Position numbers and translations under genes: made by a program. The notes beneath the pieces were generated by a model that saw nothing but the letters and a program-made list of their open reading frames with translations, searched no databases and was not told where the DNA came from. From Chrysemys picta bellii (lineage: Eukaryota > Chordata > Testudines > Emydidae), in NCBI RefSeq assembly GCF_011386835.1, contig NC_088797.1:35339583-35403582 (forward strand): a DNA stretch of 64,000 nt, written 5' to 3'. This document shows, in pieces, positions 21,101 through 34,595 of the stretch (within the stretch, counting starts at the first letter, position 1; every line of letters begins with the position of its first letter).

Positions 21101-22090
21101 TTCTCCAACCCCCCAAAACCACAAGCTGGGCACAGGCTCCCACAAAATTAGGGCCCAAACTCGACAAAAGGTTTGTGGACCTTAGTGAGCCCAATCCAAG
21201 TTCCAGGTGTGTGTTACACAGAGGTTGTTACAAGCGTTGAGAAAGACCGTCAGAATCTCACCATAGTTCAACTATCTCCATCCAGAACAATGCAATCTCA
21301 AACTTTTCAGTAACTGGCAGACCTCCAGTGACTTGGCATTCTGGATCGGTTAGGAAAGGCATCCAAAAAGTTTAACTGCTTATTTGAAATCTATCCAGGC
21401 CACTTCAATCTGATTAACTGGGCCAGATATCTTGCATGAGCAGGCTTTCCTATGAGATATGCAACACTTCTGCTTCTGGTCCCTGATTCAAATACCATGA
21501 GAACAGCCCTTCTCACTGCATTCTGGTCACACACAGACACCAGACATGAACAAACATTTCATCTGAACTGTTCAGGAAAGGGTCACAGAATGGCTCTAAA
21601 AATTGATGAAGGTGCAGAAGGCTGAGGGAGTTGCTTTATATGAACTGGTTCACTAGTCCCTGTTCATAATACCTTGGGTAAACCCACATACCAACTGCAG
21701 TAGAAGATTTAGAGGTGGGCCTGAACCAAAACCCCAGACCTAGGTTTGGACACAAGGTCTGAGCTGTAAACTACCGCTATAACCTGACAGAACTTGAGCT
21801 CAGTAAACTTTGGGAACAATTTAGCTGGATTGCAAACCCCTAAACCCAGAAGTGTTCAGATCAGAGAGTCTGGGTTTATTGTTTGGGCCTTTCACAAGCT
21901 TTGACTTTCAGTTGCCCACATTTATTTCTGGTAGGCTGAATTCAGCCTCATTCACAGTGATGCTGATTGTTGCACATAGAGAGTGTGGGAAATTTTCAGA
22001 AAAAAAAGTTACTTTAAGAATCAGAAAATTCTGCTTTCTAAAGACTGAAGGGGGGGTCCATTTTGGCAAACCTTTCATAATAAAGGGACC
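18128..22090. other. non-coding unique DNA
   Basis: About 4 kb without a supported gene. Open frames of up to 113 codons (18412-18753) show no domain. Segments at 19740-20260 and 20620-20900 are repeat-free, balanced in composition and rich in homeodomain-type TAAT/ATTA motifs; they are candidate conserved non-coding elements only. Confidence 0.5.
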
Positions 22091-22094
22091 CAAC

Positions 22095-22640
22095 CTGGAA
22101 CAGCCAGCAGCCTGGTGCTCAGGGCATTCTCCTGGGATGTGAGAAACCATGTTCAAGGCCCTGCTTTGAAGCAGGGCCTTGAACACGGGTCTCCCACCTC
22201 CCAGGAGAGTGCCCTGAGCACCAGGCTACTAGGGGTTGAGTGTGTCCCAGTCTTTCCTGTTGAGCTGTTCCACTTCATATAAATATTCATTGGGATAGAG
22301 ACTGAGTCACACACTCTGTAGCCCAGGTGTTATGGCACTCAGCCTGGATCTCCACCTCTCAGATGCGTGCCAGAACAACCATGGTACAGAGTGAGAGTCC
22401 CTCTCCCCCATTCCCAGTTAGACATTTATACAAAATGGAACAGCTCCAACAGGAGAGATGAGCTGTTCCCCTGGACTAGCCAATAGCCAGAAGTTAGGGC
22501 ACCACCCTGGGATGCGGGGGTGCTGCATTCAAGTCCCTGCTCCAACATGAGCAAAGCAAGGACTTGAACCTGGGCCTTTCATATCCCAGCAGAGTGCTAT
22601 AACCATGGGGCAATTGGCTACTATGTGGTGTCTCCCTCCG
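22095..22640. repeat. chain of three fold-back repeats
   Basis: Three consecutive inverted repeats fill this stretch: about 22098-22236, about 22240-22465 and about 22478-22626. The first and third are related; each has a left half of the form 'aggg-ca-t-ctcctgggatgtg...gttcaag-ccctgct' and an inverted right half. The 'ttcaagtccctgct' phrase resembles a tRNA-type internal B box, so a head-to-head pair of tRNA-like SINE units is possible. The middle one pairs 'gagctgttccacttcatataaat' with its inverse at 22424-22446. Confidence 0.65.
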
Positions 22641-22699
22641 GTTTGCCACCAAAACACTAAAGAGATCTTGGGTTGAATGTACCATGGGGGATACGTGTC

Positions 22700-24480
22700 A
22701 AAGCCTCCACAAATTTTCATGGGACAAGAAAGCCACTTCCTGTCCAGCCCTACTTACACATTGCTCTTGTAATAGGGCACATGCTGCGGTGCAAGGCACC
22801 AGTTTAAAACATAAAAGAGAATCCAAATGACAAAACAACATTGACTCTTTTGAACAAAGTGAAAAGACTCATTTTAGGTGCTTTTCAAATTTCAAGTGGA
22901 TAATGTTTCCTTCTAGGAGGGATATGAAATACAAACATTAAAGCACAGTGATTAATGCCCCAAAGTTGTAGCCTCAGTTACACCACAATACATACATTTC
23001 AATTGCAAGCATTTTACAAAAATGTGTTCCTATACAGAGTTTTAAACTATGATATTTTCCTGCCTATAGCAAATTAATACGTAATATGGATCTTGATATT
23101 TTTGGCAGCTTTATTACAGCAATTGTTAATAATCACTCAGAATACAAAATTTTCTTTCCAACATATCCTCCTAGTTTCTTTCCAGCTGCTATGAGATCCC
23201 CAAGTAACTAGCATATGACTCCTTACTTCCACCATGGCTAATCATTACTATACACACAAGGCGAGGTTTGTTTGCTAAGCCAGCTTATTTCATTTGACCT
23301 AGCCAATGCCAAGCTAAACACCATTTTTACTCACACAAAGTTAAACTTGTGGCACCAATGTAAGAGGAAGAAAAATAGTTTCACTCACTTGGTTTTGCAT
23401 TTTACACAATATTTATATTTACACAGAGTTTTTATGTTTTGTGGTGATTTTACTTTAAAAAACAGTTTGAAAAATGAGATTTATCTAACTCAGCACAAAA
23501 TGAAAACATCAAGCCATTGAAGCGAGTTTGTACCTAGTTTTGGAGAAGAGGAATTTTTAAAAAAAATCATACTGTTACTGAGAAATGGGCTGGGGAAGTT
23601 GAGTTCCATGGGCGTTCCTCTGAATTCAGAGCAGTTTTGGAGGTCCACTGGTGGAATTTATTTCACTTTCCTGACTGATTTCTAAACGAGTAAGTGACCA
23701 GCTACCTTATCTGTTATTCAGCACTGATAGTGCCACCGCAAAAAACAGCCATCACGATGACTGCACCAGACCTCACCAATTGGCGAGAGGATAAAGTGCA
23801 AAATCACACTGGGACTCAAGTGACCTTAATCATTCCAGACATGAGAACAGTGTCCAAAAGTACTGTGCATATTTCTTTCCAAAAACTGATCTAAAAAGAT
23901 CTCTTTTCAAAATACCTTTGAAATAGAATAGCATAAAAATCTACAAACATTACCTTTTAATATTGATACATTTGATACTTTAAAATGGTTTAAGTAAAAA
24001 TACTGAAAAAATATGTAAAGCATGAGTGAAGTAAATTCCACTTCCAGTTAAAGCAAGCACTTACATGGCAATGATTGTCATATTTACAAATAATACTGAA
24101 GCAGAGCAAAATAGATTTCCCCTTGTACCGCTTCAGATAGAATGCAATCCATTTCATCTGACATTCAGAGATTCGTGTTTCCAGTGACCCATTTCTGTAG
24201 CTGAAGATATTTACTGAGTATGTCACAGATAATATTTAAAGAAAGGATTTAATGTTTATACAAAATTGATGAATTTTACCATTTAATAACCACACAGAAT
24301 CATCAAAAGTTAAATTATATTAAAAATAGCAATGTGGAAATTATGAAAATGGGAAAGAATGATTATTTTTAGAACACTAGAAATCTTTGGCAAACAGCAC
24401 TTAAAGTTACCCAGACCATATGAAAATCCAGACACTGATAAAAGTAGGTTTTTGTAAGTGAATGAGATGATCTCGGATAT
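22700..24480. other. non-coding DNA, no feature seen
   Basis: AT-rich sequence with no supported gene or recognised repeat. Confidence 0.45.
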
Positions 24481-24497
24481 AGAATGGAACACTATTA

Positions 24498-24560
24498 TGG
24501 CCCCGAGTCAGCAAAGCATTAAAGCAAGTGCTTATACACTTTGCTGAATCAGGACCTTAG
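24498..24560. repeat. short fold-back repeat (cagcaaag-type)
   Basis: The sequence cagcaaagcattaaagcaagtgctt is followed by the inverse tttgctgaatcaggacc. The same phrases (cagcaaagc-ttaagca and tttgctgaat) recur at 32935-33030, and the first also in form at 63735-63760. Confidence 0.5.
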
Positions 24561-27054
24561 CTAAGAGCAACTTCTGTCCCATTGGGCTGGCATGCAAGGC
24601 CTAACACATTGCTTCTGCTGCACAAGAGGGGCAGGCAATCTCCATATCCCTGTGCATACTGCAGACACAGGCCTCCTTAGATGCTCTGAGAGCTCGCCAT
24701 GGAGGATGAAAGATGGTCAGGCCAGGGTGGGACCAGGCATGGTATAGTGCTGATCCACAAGCCTGAATCCCACGAGTGAGAGAAAGGGCATATTACTCTT
24801 CCTCCCCATAGCCAGCAGTAGCAGCCATTATCTCTTTATACAGGCTCCCTGGCCCCAACATACAGCATGGTGGGAGAGGGGATCCTACTTCCCTTGGGCA
24901 AAGCCAAAGTACTAGGTTTGGCTTGTGAGACTGACATTTGACCCTCTTTTATACTAATCTCCCCTTTGCTCCTGCATCTGACTGTTCACTACTCAGAATC
25001 CCAGAATGCCCAGAGACAGGCAGACAATCCTAGAACTGTAAAACCAAGTATGTGGGACAAACCTGGGGTGCAACAATCTTATGCTGCTCTCTGGGTGCAA
25101 AGCTACCCTAAAGCCAATTTCAGGGTGACAGGGGGACTCCCTCCCGACACAGGGGGATAATAAAATGGCCGAGAACCACAGTGGTGACTTCTACAACCAT
25201 CTCTTGCTTGCCACCAGCTCAAAGGGTATGACCCAATACCATGGAAATGGAGAAAGCCTGGACCTCAGTCATGCATTGCTATATAACCCCTTATCTCCTG
25301 AAGAACAGGAGTCCAATTTTCAAGAGTGCGGGGCATTCACATCTCTTCTAGCTGAAGTCAGTGGTACTCAGCATTCAGAAACAAAACAATCAGGCCCCTT
25401 TATTTATAAAGTTTTATTGGCCAAATATTGAGCACCTATTTCCTAGTCACATCCCACTCTCAAAAGTTGATTTGAATAGCACTTCTTATTACCTATTAGT
25501 CTTTAACCCCAAGCAGTTTGCTATATTTTTCTCCACTATGATCACAAAGATTTTATGTTGAAAGATAAATGAATAGGGTACATTTCTCCACTGCACCCCT
25601 GCCTCTATGTTACAATCCTGGTCCTTTTAATGTAATCAGAGAGGGGGCAGTCTCTGTCATCTTATGAAGCAGCAATTTAAACAAATATTAGATAACCATT
25701 TGAGCAGAAACACACGAGAAGCTGAGGACTGCAGTCCAGAGAAGCCAGTCCAAACTCCCAGTTGCACTTCTGCCATGTGAAAAGGTTAAATTCATAGCCA
25801 ATTGGCTGTCATACAAATAACTATTTTAATATAGCAGCTGAAGCGAACAAACAACTATTTGTGGGGAACATAGTGTGATACTAATTATTAATTGACAAAT
25901 CTGAAATAATACATTATTAAGGTATTCAGACAGGAGACCTTTTAAAAAGCCATAGAGGCTGAAATGAGTCAAGTTTGTGGCTTGGCCTCTCACTCCTCAG
26001 TATACACTAAAATGGGTGGCAACAATAAAATGGATTATGACAGACTGGCGAGAGTAGCCTTGTTTTGTGTTTTTAATAAAAGCGTTGCTAAATACAACAT
26101 TTAAAGTGTAAGGTTTGAAAGAATTTAACCAGAAAATGCTGTATTAACTAGCCAGTCAGACATACAAAGCCCTTTAAGCAAACGCTCATATAAACCTTGC
26201 AATGAAATATTAGCATTAGGATTCCCACCCCCACAACAGAGACTCATAACCTGACTCATTCCTACTCCAGGGCTATTTTAGTAGCCAGGATGCACGTGCA
26301 GGAATATTATTTAATTTATTTATTTTGGGTGCAGAGTGAAACAGCATTTGTGCAGTCAAAATGCCATGTGCCAAGTTCCACCCTGTGCTACATCAGAGCT
26401 TCTCGCCCTACATCCCCCATGCAGCTTCAAAATAGGACTTCAACTTAGTAGAGTGCTACATAATAATTTATGGGTAAAACTTTCCAAAGCACTCAACATT
26501 GGTGTAACTCTGCTCCCATTGAAGTCACTAGGAGCTTTAACTTTGATATCAGTCGGAGAAGTGTTAGACCAATGCTATGGGGTTTTGAAAACCTGAGCCT
26601 ACGCTTCTGAAATACTTTGATTTGAGGATCTCAAAGAGCTTCAATATTAATGGAATGAGCCTCAACACTCCTGTAAGTAAGGCGTTCTTAACCCAGTTAA
26701 TACATATAGGACAAAATGAGGAGTCTTGGGAACTTAAATACAGAAGAATTCTGTAATTCTCTCTTTCAAGGCACTTTGCAATATTTCTTCAAACTTCACT
26801 TTCAGATAGAACTGCCTCTCTCTGGAGACAGCAGCATCTGGGAGTCTACAGATAAATACAGCCCTGGAATAGCAGTGGGCATATTTTAAAAGCAAACTAC
26901 AGTGATTATTTTCCTACTGCCTTAGATGACTATGGAAAGTATTGCATATTTTGATTAAATAATTTTTTCAGTTGTGATTTCCTTCAATACTAGAAAGTGT
27001 TTTAAAACTTCTACTGATAGAAGCTGGTAACTGAAAAATCCCTGGGGCTGCCAC
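24561..27054. other. non-coding DNA
   Basis: No supported gene. The adjoining open frames at 24966-25431 (64 and 88 codons) have no domain. A diverged AAGTCA fold-back lies near 26490-26560, and a piece of old interspersed repeat ('gaggatctcaaag') near 26622-26690. Confidence 0.45.
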
Positions 27055-27125
27055 CTACTGTACTGTTATTGCAAGTCTCATGGTATTTGGTGTTTTTCTT
27101 AAAGCCCCAGCTCCTGGAGTCCTGG
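27055..27125 (+). repeat. dispersed repeat shared with 56 kb
   Basis: A phrase of about 50 bases (caagtctcatggtatttgg, then tttttcttaaagcccca and cctggagtc) is shared in diverged form with 56115-56165, where it begins 'tgagtcttatgatatttg'. Both are probably copies of one miniature element. Confidence 0.6.
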
Positions 27126-27189
27126 GAGTCTATTAAATAAATATTTATTTTTGGAAAGTAAGTGTCTAGCTATAATTTTTGCAGAGGAA

Positions 27190-27890
27190 AGTGTGACAAT
27201 ATGACCCTGTCACACTCACCAGCCTGGAGCACCTCCCCATAGCAAGACCCAGCATTGCGGCCCTGTGCCTCAGCCTCCTTTGCACTGCGGTGATCTATGC
27301 AGTGACTTGGCCACCGAGCTAAGTCACAATCAGAGTTCCACCCCTTCCAGGGGTAAACGTGTTCAACCTCAACTCAAAAGGAACCAAAACTCCTCCAACC
27401 TTCCTGGGCTCAGTTCTCTGCTGACTCTTCACCCCTCTCAGGCTCTGCAGAGTTCTTCCGCACCCCATTATTCACTGCTGCCTCCCAAGGCTCTCCCCCT
27501 AGGGGCCCGGTGCCTTTCAAGCCACTGACCCTCAGGGCTTCTCTGAGGTCTACTTTAGGGGTCTCCCCTCTCCTGAGCTGACTTCTCCCTTCAGGCACAG
27601 CCTCATGGACAAGCTCCTTCCTTCAGGCCCCTCTGTAAGTTCCTTTCCCCAAAAGAAGAAACTCCCAGCTACCTCTCTCCGAGATCTCTTCTCCCTATTG
27701 CCCTGCAGTCCTTCCTTTACCAGAACTACCCAGTCTGGTTCTAATCCTTAATTGCCTCTCTCTTCTCCACATATCACAGAATAAGCATATTGGGCTATTG
27801 CCACATATCACAGAGTAGGCTTATTGTCAGCCTCCTCTTACCCCTTTCTATACCAGTACGATGTATACACTCCACCACAGACTCATGTTG
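27190..27890. repeat. C-rich unclassified interspersed sequence, possible retroelement
   Basis: Strong C/T bias on the plus strand, unlike the flanks. A 33-bp unit around 'ccacatatcacagaataag' is tandemly repeated at about 27769-27826. No coding frame with a recognisable domain and no confirmed terminal repeats. Confidence 0.35.
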
Positions 27891-28407
27891 GCTCAAAAAG
27901 CCAAAGAACCCCCCCCTTTTTTTTTAATAAAGGGGTGTGATTTTTAAGCCAATCTCAAGATTATTGGGTATCTGACTCAATTTTTCAGCACTTGATATCC
28001 GACTGGCAATTCTGCATTCAAGGGGAAAACACAACCTGGTATTGTATCAGAACATGAAGATCAGAGCATCAGCCAGAAACAGACACATTTCTGATTAGTG
28101 TGGGGCTCTGTAGTTGACAAGAAGTGTAAGCAATACATGGATACATTTTGGGGTGGAGAAAAACAATAGAGAAATAGAACACCCCTCCCTTATCCCATCC
28201 TTCACTTCTCTCTCCCCCCACCTCCCAAAAAAATGTATTTGAAAACCTCTGTAAAATTCATCAATGGAAATCTCCTGCTATTCCCTGTCTAACTGCAGAT
28301 CTCATCATCCTAGGTTGATACACATCAGGCAGGCAACATGACTACTTGGGTGGGGGAAGTTATACTTGTTAATACCATATATAACATATCAATATATATT
28401 TATGATT

Positions 28408-28516
28408 TAGGTCCCAACCCTGCAATTGGTTGTACATGGGTGTACTCTACATGTAAATGGAACTTCTGCATGTGCAAACCAATCTGCTGACAATTGCAGG
28501 ATCAGGTCCTTAATCA
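28408..28516. repeat. fold-back repeat (ggtcc-aaccctgcaattg type)
   Basis: The left end 'taggtcccaaccctgcaattg' is inverted at the right end as 'caattgcaggatcaggtcctta'. This is a miniature inverted-repeat structure of about 110 bp. Confidence 0.55.
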
Positions 28517-29929
28517 TAATTTGCATTGATTAAGTGATTGGGAATGTTATATTTCATTAGAATTTTCCTTTACTGTAGTCATATGGGCCATATTCTGTCT
28601 CTCAGATGTGCACGCCGCTTTCATTTACTTCAGTGGGCACCGGGTGCATAATATATAGCAGAGTTTGGGCCATAATGATGAGGTAAAACAAGCCAAAGTT
28701 AAAAGAGGATAGACTAAGAAGGGCTGCACTTTTCATGCCAGCATACAAGGCCTTGACCTGATGCAGGTCTCAGCAACACATCTCCTCTCCCCACAGGAGT
28801 AGATAACACTATGAAACACCAGCATCCCATATTTCTCTACAGATGCCTTAATTCTACATTTAGAGCAAATGCTAAATGAACTTTCAATAGACTGAGTTTC
28901 ACTGAAAGACAACCACCCCCCACGTTTGTATTCTGCATAAAGAAGGGAGTTCACTTGCAACTCAGTCAGCCCGCAGTCCAAATACTGTGTGTTGTTTTCC
29001 CCAGCTAACAATAGCCCCAGAGATCCATGTTGTAACCAGAACCCTGATACAGTTGTACATGCTGTGCAGATGGGTCCTCACGGATTCATCTTACCAAGCT
29101 TTTTATGGGCAGCGTCTTTATTTCCCAGTCTCTAATGCAGGTTTCCAGTCCCACAAGAACTAGAAAAGTCATTACAAGTATGTCCAGATTTGGGTTTTAG
29201 ATTCCAAGTTTAACATGAAGGATGCAGAGTTGACTGTTACAGAAGTAAAAGCCATTCCCCATGTCCTTGACATGGTTTGCATGTGAATTGGGCAGGCTGG
29301 ATAATGTAGGACCAAAGTGAGCTTTATCTTTCTTTTTGGGGGGGAGGGAGACAGGGAGGAATAAGCTAATGCTGTAGGTGAACCACAGAAACTTGATCAC
29401 ACTTAATCGCAAGCCTACTATGAAACCAGAAAGGACAGATAAGGGAGCTAGAGTTGGCTCTTACCCTTCTCATCTCAGGGCTGATTAGATGAAAGCAATC
29501 TCCGTACTTCTGAAAGCATTTTTTCATTCTGTCAGTCTTAAGTAATAGCTACTGCAGATAAGACAATACATCAAGCAGTAAATACATTAATCCCTCTCTC
29601 CTTCATTTACCACTAGAAATGAATGGAGGAAAATGTAGAGCTCCGCAAATGTTACTTTATTTTGTATAATGTAGAAACCACCCACCCCCTATTTTTGATC
29701 TGTCATCTCCCTGTGTCCTTACAGAACTGCAGTTATTTACCTCAGGTGTGTTTAGGTGTTAAATTAGTCATAGAAAAGCAAATTTGATAATCAGTTACAG
29801 ACTAAGGGTACAGTTTTCAAAAGCCTCTAACTGATTTAGGAGATTAAGTCCTATTTTTAAAAGTGAGTTAGGCTAACTCTCATCGAAACTTAACCAAGTC
29901 ACTTAAGCACTTTTGAAGATTTTATCCTA

Positions 29930-30172
29930 AGCCCTGGTCCTACCAGGATTTGTATCTGTGTGCTTTACTTTAAGCATGTGAGTGAAGTCAGTAGACTATT
30001 TCCACACTTAATGATAAGCACATAAGTCTTTGATAAATCAGCACCTAGGCCCTGATCCTGAAACTGTTCCATGCTAAGACCCCTTATGATCACAAGAGAT
30101 CCAGCTGAATCAATGGATCTCAGCATGACCACTGGGGTCTGCTCATACAGATCTGATTGCAGGACCAGGAAC
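29930..30172. repeat. two adjacent fold-back repeats
   Basis: At 29930-30055 the phrase 'gccctggtcctaccagga...ttaagcatgtgagtgaagtcag' is partly inverted as 'acttaatgataagcacataagt...cctaggccc'. At 30055-30172 'cctgatcctgaaact' is inverted as 'tgcaggaccagg'. Both look like members of the GATCCTG-ended fold-back family also seen at 28408-28516 and 49975-50085. Confidence 0.45.
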
Positions 30173-31299
30173 TAAAACTACCATGCTTCCTGCAGAAAAA
30201 GTACATAGAACCTGCTATACCAACAAAAGTACCACCTGCAGTACACATGCCAAGCACATGAAGTTCTATATGTTTTATTACTGCTACTGTGGGTCAGTTT
30301 AAAATATCTTGACATGTGTTTAAACACAATGAATTCGTGTATGAGTCTCAGTGGGGTCTTGGTCTGTGACTTGGGTGCCAAGGCGCTACGATACTACAAA
30401 TAAATTCACAATAGAGTTTATGAATCAGACCAAGTAAAATGACTTTTTTAAAAAAAGAGAAAAGTTGCTGTACCCTACTTACAATAATCACTCTTTAAAA
30501 AGCCCAGAACTTACAACTTTGAAGGTCCCCGATTTCTCATGCCGTCAAACAGGAACAGCATTCCCAGAACCTCGTTCTGCTATCAAGAGAGACTACATCA
30601 AACTATCAAGACAGAATGTTAGGGGATTTTCTTGTATTAAATTTGCTTAATGAAATTTCTATTACAACATGCCAAGTATAACCTTTGATAAATATACAAC
30701 CATAAAGCAGGAGGGTTCAGTATGGAGCACCAATGAGTTACGTGTTAAATGTTCAATGGTTTCCCATTATGGCGACAACTCTTTAGTACCACACACGAGG
30801 AGGTGAGTGTCCTAGGAAAAGGAAACTTCAAAAGCTAGATGCAATAGTAAAGAGTTCCTTAATTGAGGTGTAGAGATAATAGAAACCAAGGCTATACAAA
30901 GACTGGGATTAAGTGCACTTGCGTAAACAAACTCACTTAGTGGCAGAACCTGTCACATAAACACCAACGCCCCATTGACAGTGTGCAGGCAGACTTCTAC
31001 ACCTGGGGAGAGGCCCACTGAAGAAAGTAGGGCTCCACTCACAATCCCTCCTTAAATCTCTCTTTTGCTGTGATGCCTCCAAAAACAAAACAAAAAACCA
31101 CTTGACAACAGTTAGGCTGCTGGTGTGCCAAGACCAGTGGCATTAAAAAAAAAAAAAAAGTGGGTGAACTCCTTATTCCCCAAAAGAGAAGTGGGTAAAC
31201 TCAGTTTACCTATGTTTACTCTCGACTAGCCTACTGGCCAAGGCCACTGACTGTAATGCCGACCAATATAGTCTCAACTGTTTTCTTGAACTGCCCCGT

Positions 31300-31440
31300 C
31301 ACCATCCATCTGTTGTCTCTTGTCTTGTACTTAGATTGTAAGTTTTTGGGAGTACGGACCATCTTTTTGCTCTGTTTGTACAGCACCTAGCACAATGGAG
31401 TCATGCCATAAAACTAGGGCTTCTTGCCACTACTGTAATA
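31300..31440 (+). repeat. interspersed repeat tail (ctagcacaatggag type)
   Basis: It contains 'agattgtaagtttttgggag', 'tttgtacagcacctagcacaatggagtc' and an A-rich end 'taatacaagtaa'. Shares its core with 13065-13145. Probably the 3' end of an old SINE or LINE. Confidence 0.5.
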
Positions 31441-31590
31441 CAAGTAACTATCAGTCAAAGGATTGGGGCCAAAGGAGGACATTCAGCTCAGTGCTAGCAG
31501 AAGTCCTATGCACCATTTAAGCCCCACACAAACTTTGAGGGTTTAAATGGAATTTGGGTAATGCATAGGCCTATTGATGACCCTCTGCAT

Positions 31591-32240
31591 AGGGTGAATG
31601 TAACGGGGTCCAATCACTGCTAGGGTACCTCCTCCTTGCTGCTCTGGGAATTAGCTCCTTCCAGGTCTTATGCTCACTTCTGCTTGTTCACACACCCTGC
31701 CATCTCTCTCTCTGTGCAACTTAGGGTGCTCCCACTTCATGACTTGGCCCACTGCCCAGGTCAGTATAGTCCTTCCCTTCCAGTGTATCAAAGTCCCGTG
31801 GGAGGATTGTCCCAGGCAGCCTTCTTCTCCCCTGTCTAGTCTATGCCATTTCTCCAGTGGCTGGTAGGGGAACCTGGAGCTGATGTCTACTCCAGGTTCC
31901 AGTCCAGGGACTCTGTGCCTAGCAACGGTGGTCTGCTTGCTTCCAGACCCTGTTGCTCTTTCCCTGGACTCCTTCCTACATCTTCTGGCTCCCACCTCTG
32001 GGTTTACAAGCCTAAGCTACTTCCTCCCAGAGAAGTAACCACAGACCACTTAACTCCCTATCCCTAAAAAACATCTCCCTTCTCCCAGGGAATGACTCAG
32101 GCTACTTCCCCTGGAGCCCCTTTCTGCTGCCGAATTCCCGGCTTTGTACTAGCCCTCCCTGTTCCTTCCCAGTCGGGCTCCTGCATCAATCACCCTTTCC
32201 ATCCCTGGCTCTCCCTCAGTTGCAGCCTATCAAGTAGGTT
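31591..32240. repeat. C-rich unclassified interspersed sequence
   Basis: Strong C/T bias on the plus strand with many CTCC and CCAGG phrases. In composition and style it resembles 27190-27890 and 47640-48830. Open frames of up to 114 codons on either strand have no domain. It is possibly retroelement-derived. Confidence 0.3.
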
Positions 32241-34591
32241 AGCCTAATTTAACATGTTCTTCCTTGTGTGGTGTGAACATCCCGACCAGAGAGTTTTTCT
32301 CCTTAACAGAATAAAATTGTCCAGAAAGTATCTAGTGTGTAATTAACATTCATATAATTAACATGAAAAGATTCAGGGTATATTGGTGATTCAAATATTT
32401 GGCAAATGATGTGAGAGAATCCAACTTAATAAAATGATTTGTCATTTTTCTCTAAGTAGTTTGTAGCTAGGGGGAAAGGCCATAGGGGTCGGTCTGTGAT
32501 TCTGGGAAGATGTTTGGGTTTCCAGTGAACAGTAATGCATCAGTAGAGCTGTGTGTGTAAATCTCATTCTGTATGTGGTGGTGGGTTTTTAACCTCATTT
32601 AACAAGAATAGCCTAAAACGAAGTTGGAAGGAACCACTGTTTTCTTAATTCTAGATTAGTACTAATTTTCCACAAAATAAATGTAACCTTCCTTTGCCTT
32701 AAAAGGCATGTGATTAATTCTTTTAAAAATATACTTAAAATACATAGCTGTGTGAACCACAAAAAAATGCTTAATTATATCCAAGATGTTCTAACCGTTA
32801 TATTGTTTTCATACTGTCCTACCATTCTTTAAACTAATAAGAAAAAGCTACAGTCGACCCAATCCTCAAGTCCTACTCAGGCCAAATTGCCATTGACCTA
32901 TTATGACCACCAAAGGCCCTGCATGTGCAACCTATCCCTGTTCAGCAAAGCCCTTAAGCACATGGTAAGACCATGCTGAAATCCTGGGACTCCAGCACAT
33001 GCTCGCATGCTTTGCTGAATAGGGGCTGAAATTGGAATTTTAGTAAGGTAAAGGCTGAGATTTAACATGGACAAATAGCCTAAATTCAGGTTAATGCCTA
33101 AAAATAGTTACCTCTTTTTTGAAGAATCTCACCATTGGCTTCTTCCTGGCTGTTTAGTTAAGCAAAAGTCCTTTAAAAGGAGGAATTAAATTCTAGTTAT
33201 TAATTACCAACAACCCCTAGCAACATGGGCTATTTCAATGGATTTTTGGACTGAGTCAACTTTTGCCTCAGTCAGTTTTGTCTACCCAATTATGAACACA
33301 ATATATTTCCCAGGCACATCTGTGAAAGATACATTTCATTTAGAATGTATGTTCATCTTCCCTTGTACAATACAGCATTCTTCTGATGTTTTTAATCATG
33401 CTTCAAACAATGAGAGAAACTGCTCACACCATGAAATAAGTGACCTGCTAGAGTGGAAGGATTTTTTTCCTCCCTTTAAGTACATTATTTAACCAAAAAA
33501 AGAAATCAAATCACAAGAGTCTGTGGTACACATTAAATGCCTCATGTATTAGATTGAGTTATATCCCACATGAGGAAAAATTACCCAACTTGCTCATAGC
33601 TCTCGAAATTGCAAGTCTTTCCTCAGATGGAAGACAAATGTGTTATCCATTATTCTTACATACAGTATGTTGCCATAGCATCCAGCTAACCACGGGCCCT
33701 CATTCCTATTGCATTGAACACTTGAAATGTCACATGGATGACTTCTTCATAGCAATCCTGTTCAGTCTTCAGTACAGTCACTAATATGTTTCCCCTGATC
33801 CAATATTGCCAACTTGTTTTCTCTGGTGCTCCAACTCCTTTTGTTCATTAATAATGGGGAAGGTGAAGCTTTACCTATAGAGGGAATTGAGTGACCAGAG
33901 TTAGGTCACATATTGTTTCTTTAGGATGAGGAGATCAGATAAACAAGAACCAAGATAAAAATACTTAAACCATCTCCTGGGCATTAGCTTATTTTAGAAG
34001 ATTACCCACTCCCCAACTCAAGTAAAGCAATTAACAAGTGAGTTGCCAATAGATCACCAATGGCACGCATGCAGCTAGCTATACATTTCTTCCACACAGG
34101 TGTTTCATTTTATATTTGTCAGCTAGCCAGCATGAAATCCTATTCTTTTGGGAAATGGGATCCTCACTCATTGTTGGAGTGAGAGGACTTTCATAAGTCC
34201 CTTCACTTCCTCCCTGTTCAGCCTCATTTCCTCCCTCCTCACCAGGAAAGGCAAGATTAACAGTAAACTCTGAAATGTAAGAGAGCAGTCAAATGGATAA
34301 TCTAGGAAATTCAGTATCCTTTGGAAGAAGGTATAATCCCTACACCAAATACAACTCACCAATCTGACAGAGCACAGCTGAGAATAGTGAAGATGTGCTC
34401 CGAGTACAAGTTACAGTACAGGTCATCTTGGAGGGAAGCAAGGTAGGCCAGCCAAGAGAATTCCCAATACAATAGCTTCCCTAATACCTCTAATCGGTAC
34501 ATCCTGGGAAAGTCTTACACTAGCACAGATGCAGATTTAGTTGAGGTTTCCTCAGTTAGATTCCCTTTAGATTGGTCCCCATGATGGTCAT
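32241..34591. other. non-coding DNA
   Basis: No supported gene. A fold-back repeat at 32935-33030 pairs 'cagcaaagcccttaagcacatg' with 'catgctttgctgaat'. The remainder is AT-rich unique sequence. Confidence 0.45.
32935..33030. repeat. fold-back repeat (cagcaaag-type)
   Basis: Left phrase ttcagcaaagcccttaagca; right inverse tgcatg-type core followed by ctttgctgaatagggg. Same family as 24498-24560 and 63725-63865. Confidence 0.5.
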
Positions 34592-34595
34592 TGTG

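Larger units (their letters stand above)
27891..31590. other. non-coding DNA with scattered short repeats
   Basis: No supported gene in 3.7 kb. It contains fold-back repeats at 28408-28516 and 29930-30172, and interspersed repeat tails at 30340-30405 ('ggcgctacgatactacaaataaat') and 31300-31440. Open frames are all below 95 codons. Confidence 0.45.

Noticed and set aside
22095..22640. Functional tRNA genes
   Set aside because: A B-box-like phrase is present, but no full cloverleaf, anticodon stem or correct A box could be traced.
27190..27890. Endogenous retrovirus long terminal repeat
   Set aside because: No TG..CA-bounded pair of repeats, primer-binding site, or gag/pol-like frame could be found; left as unclassified.
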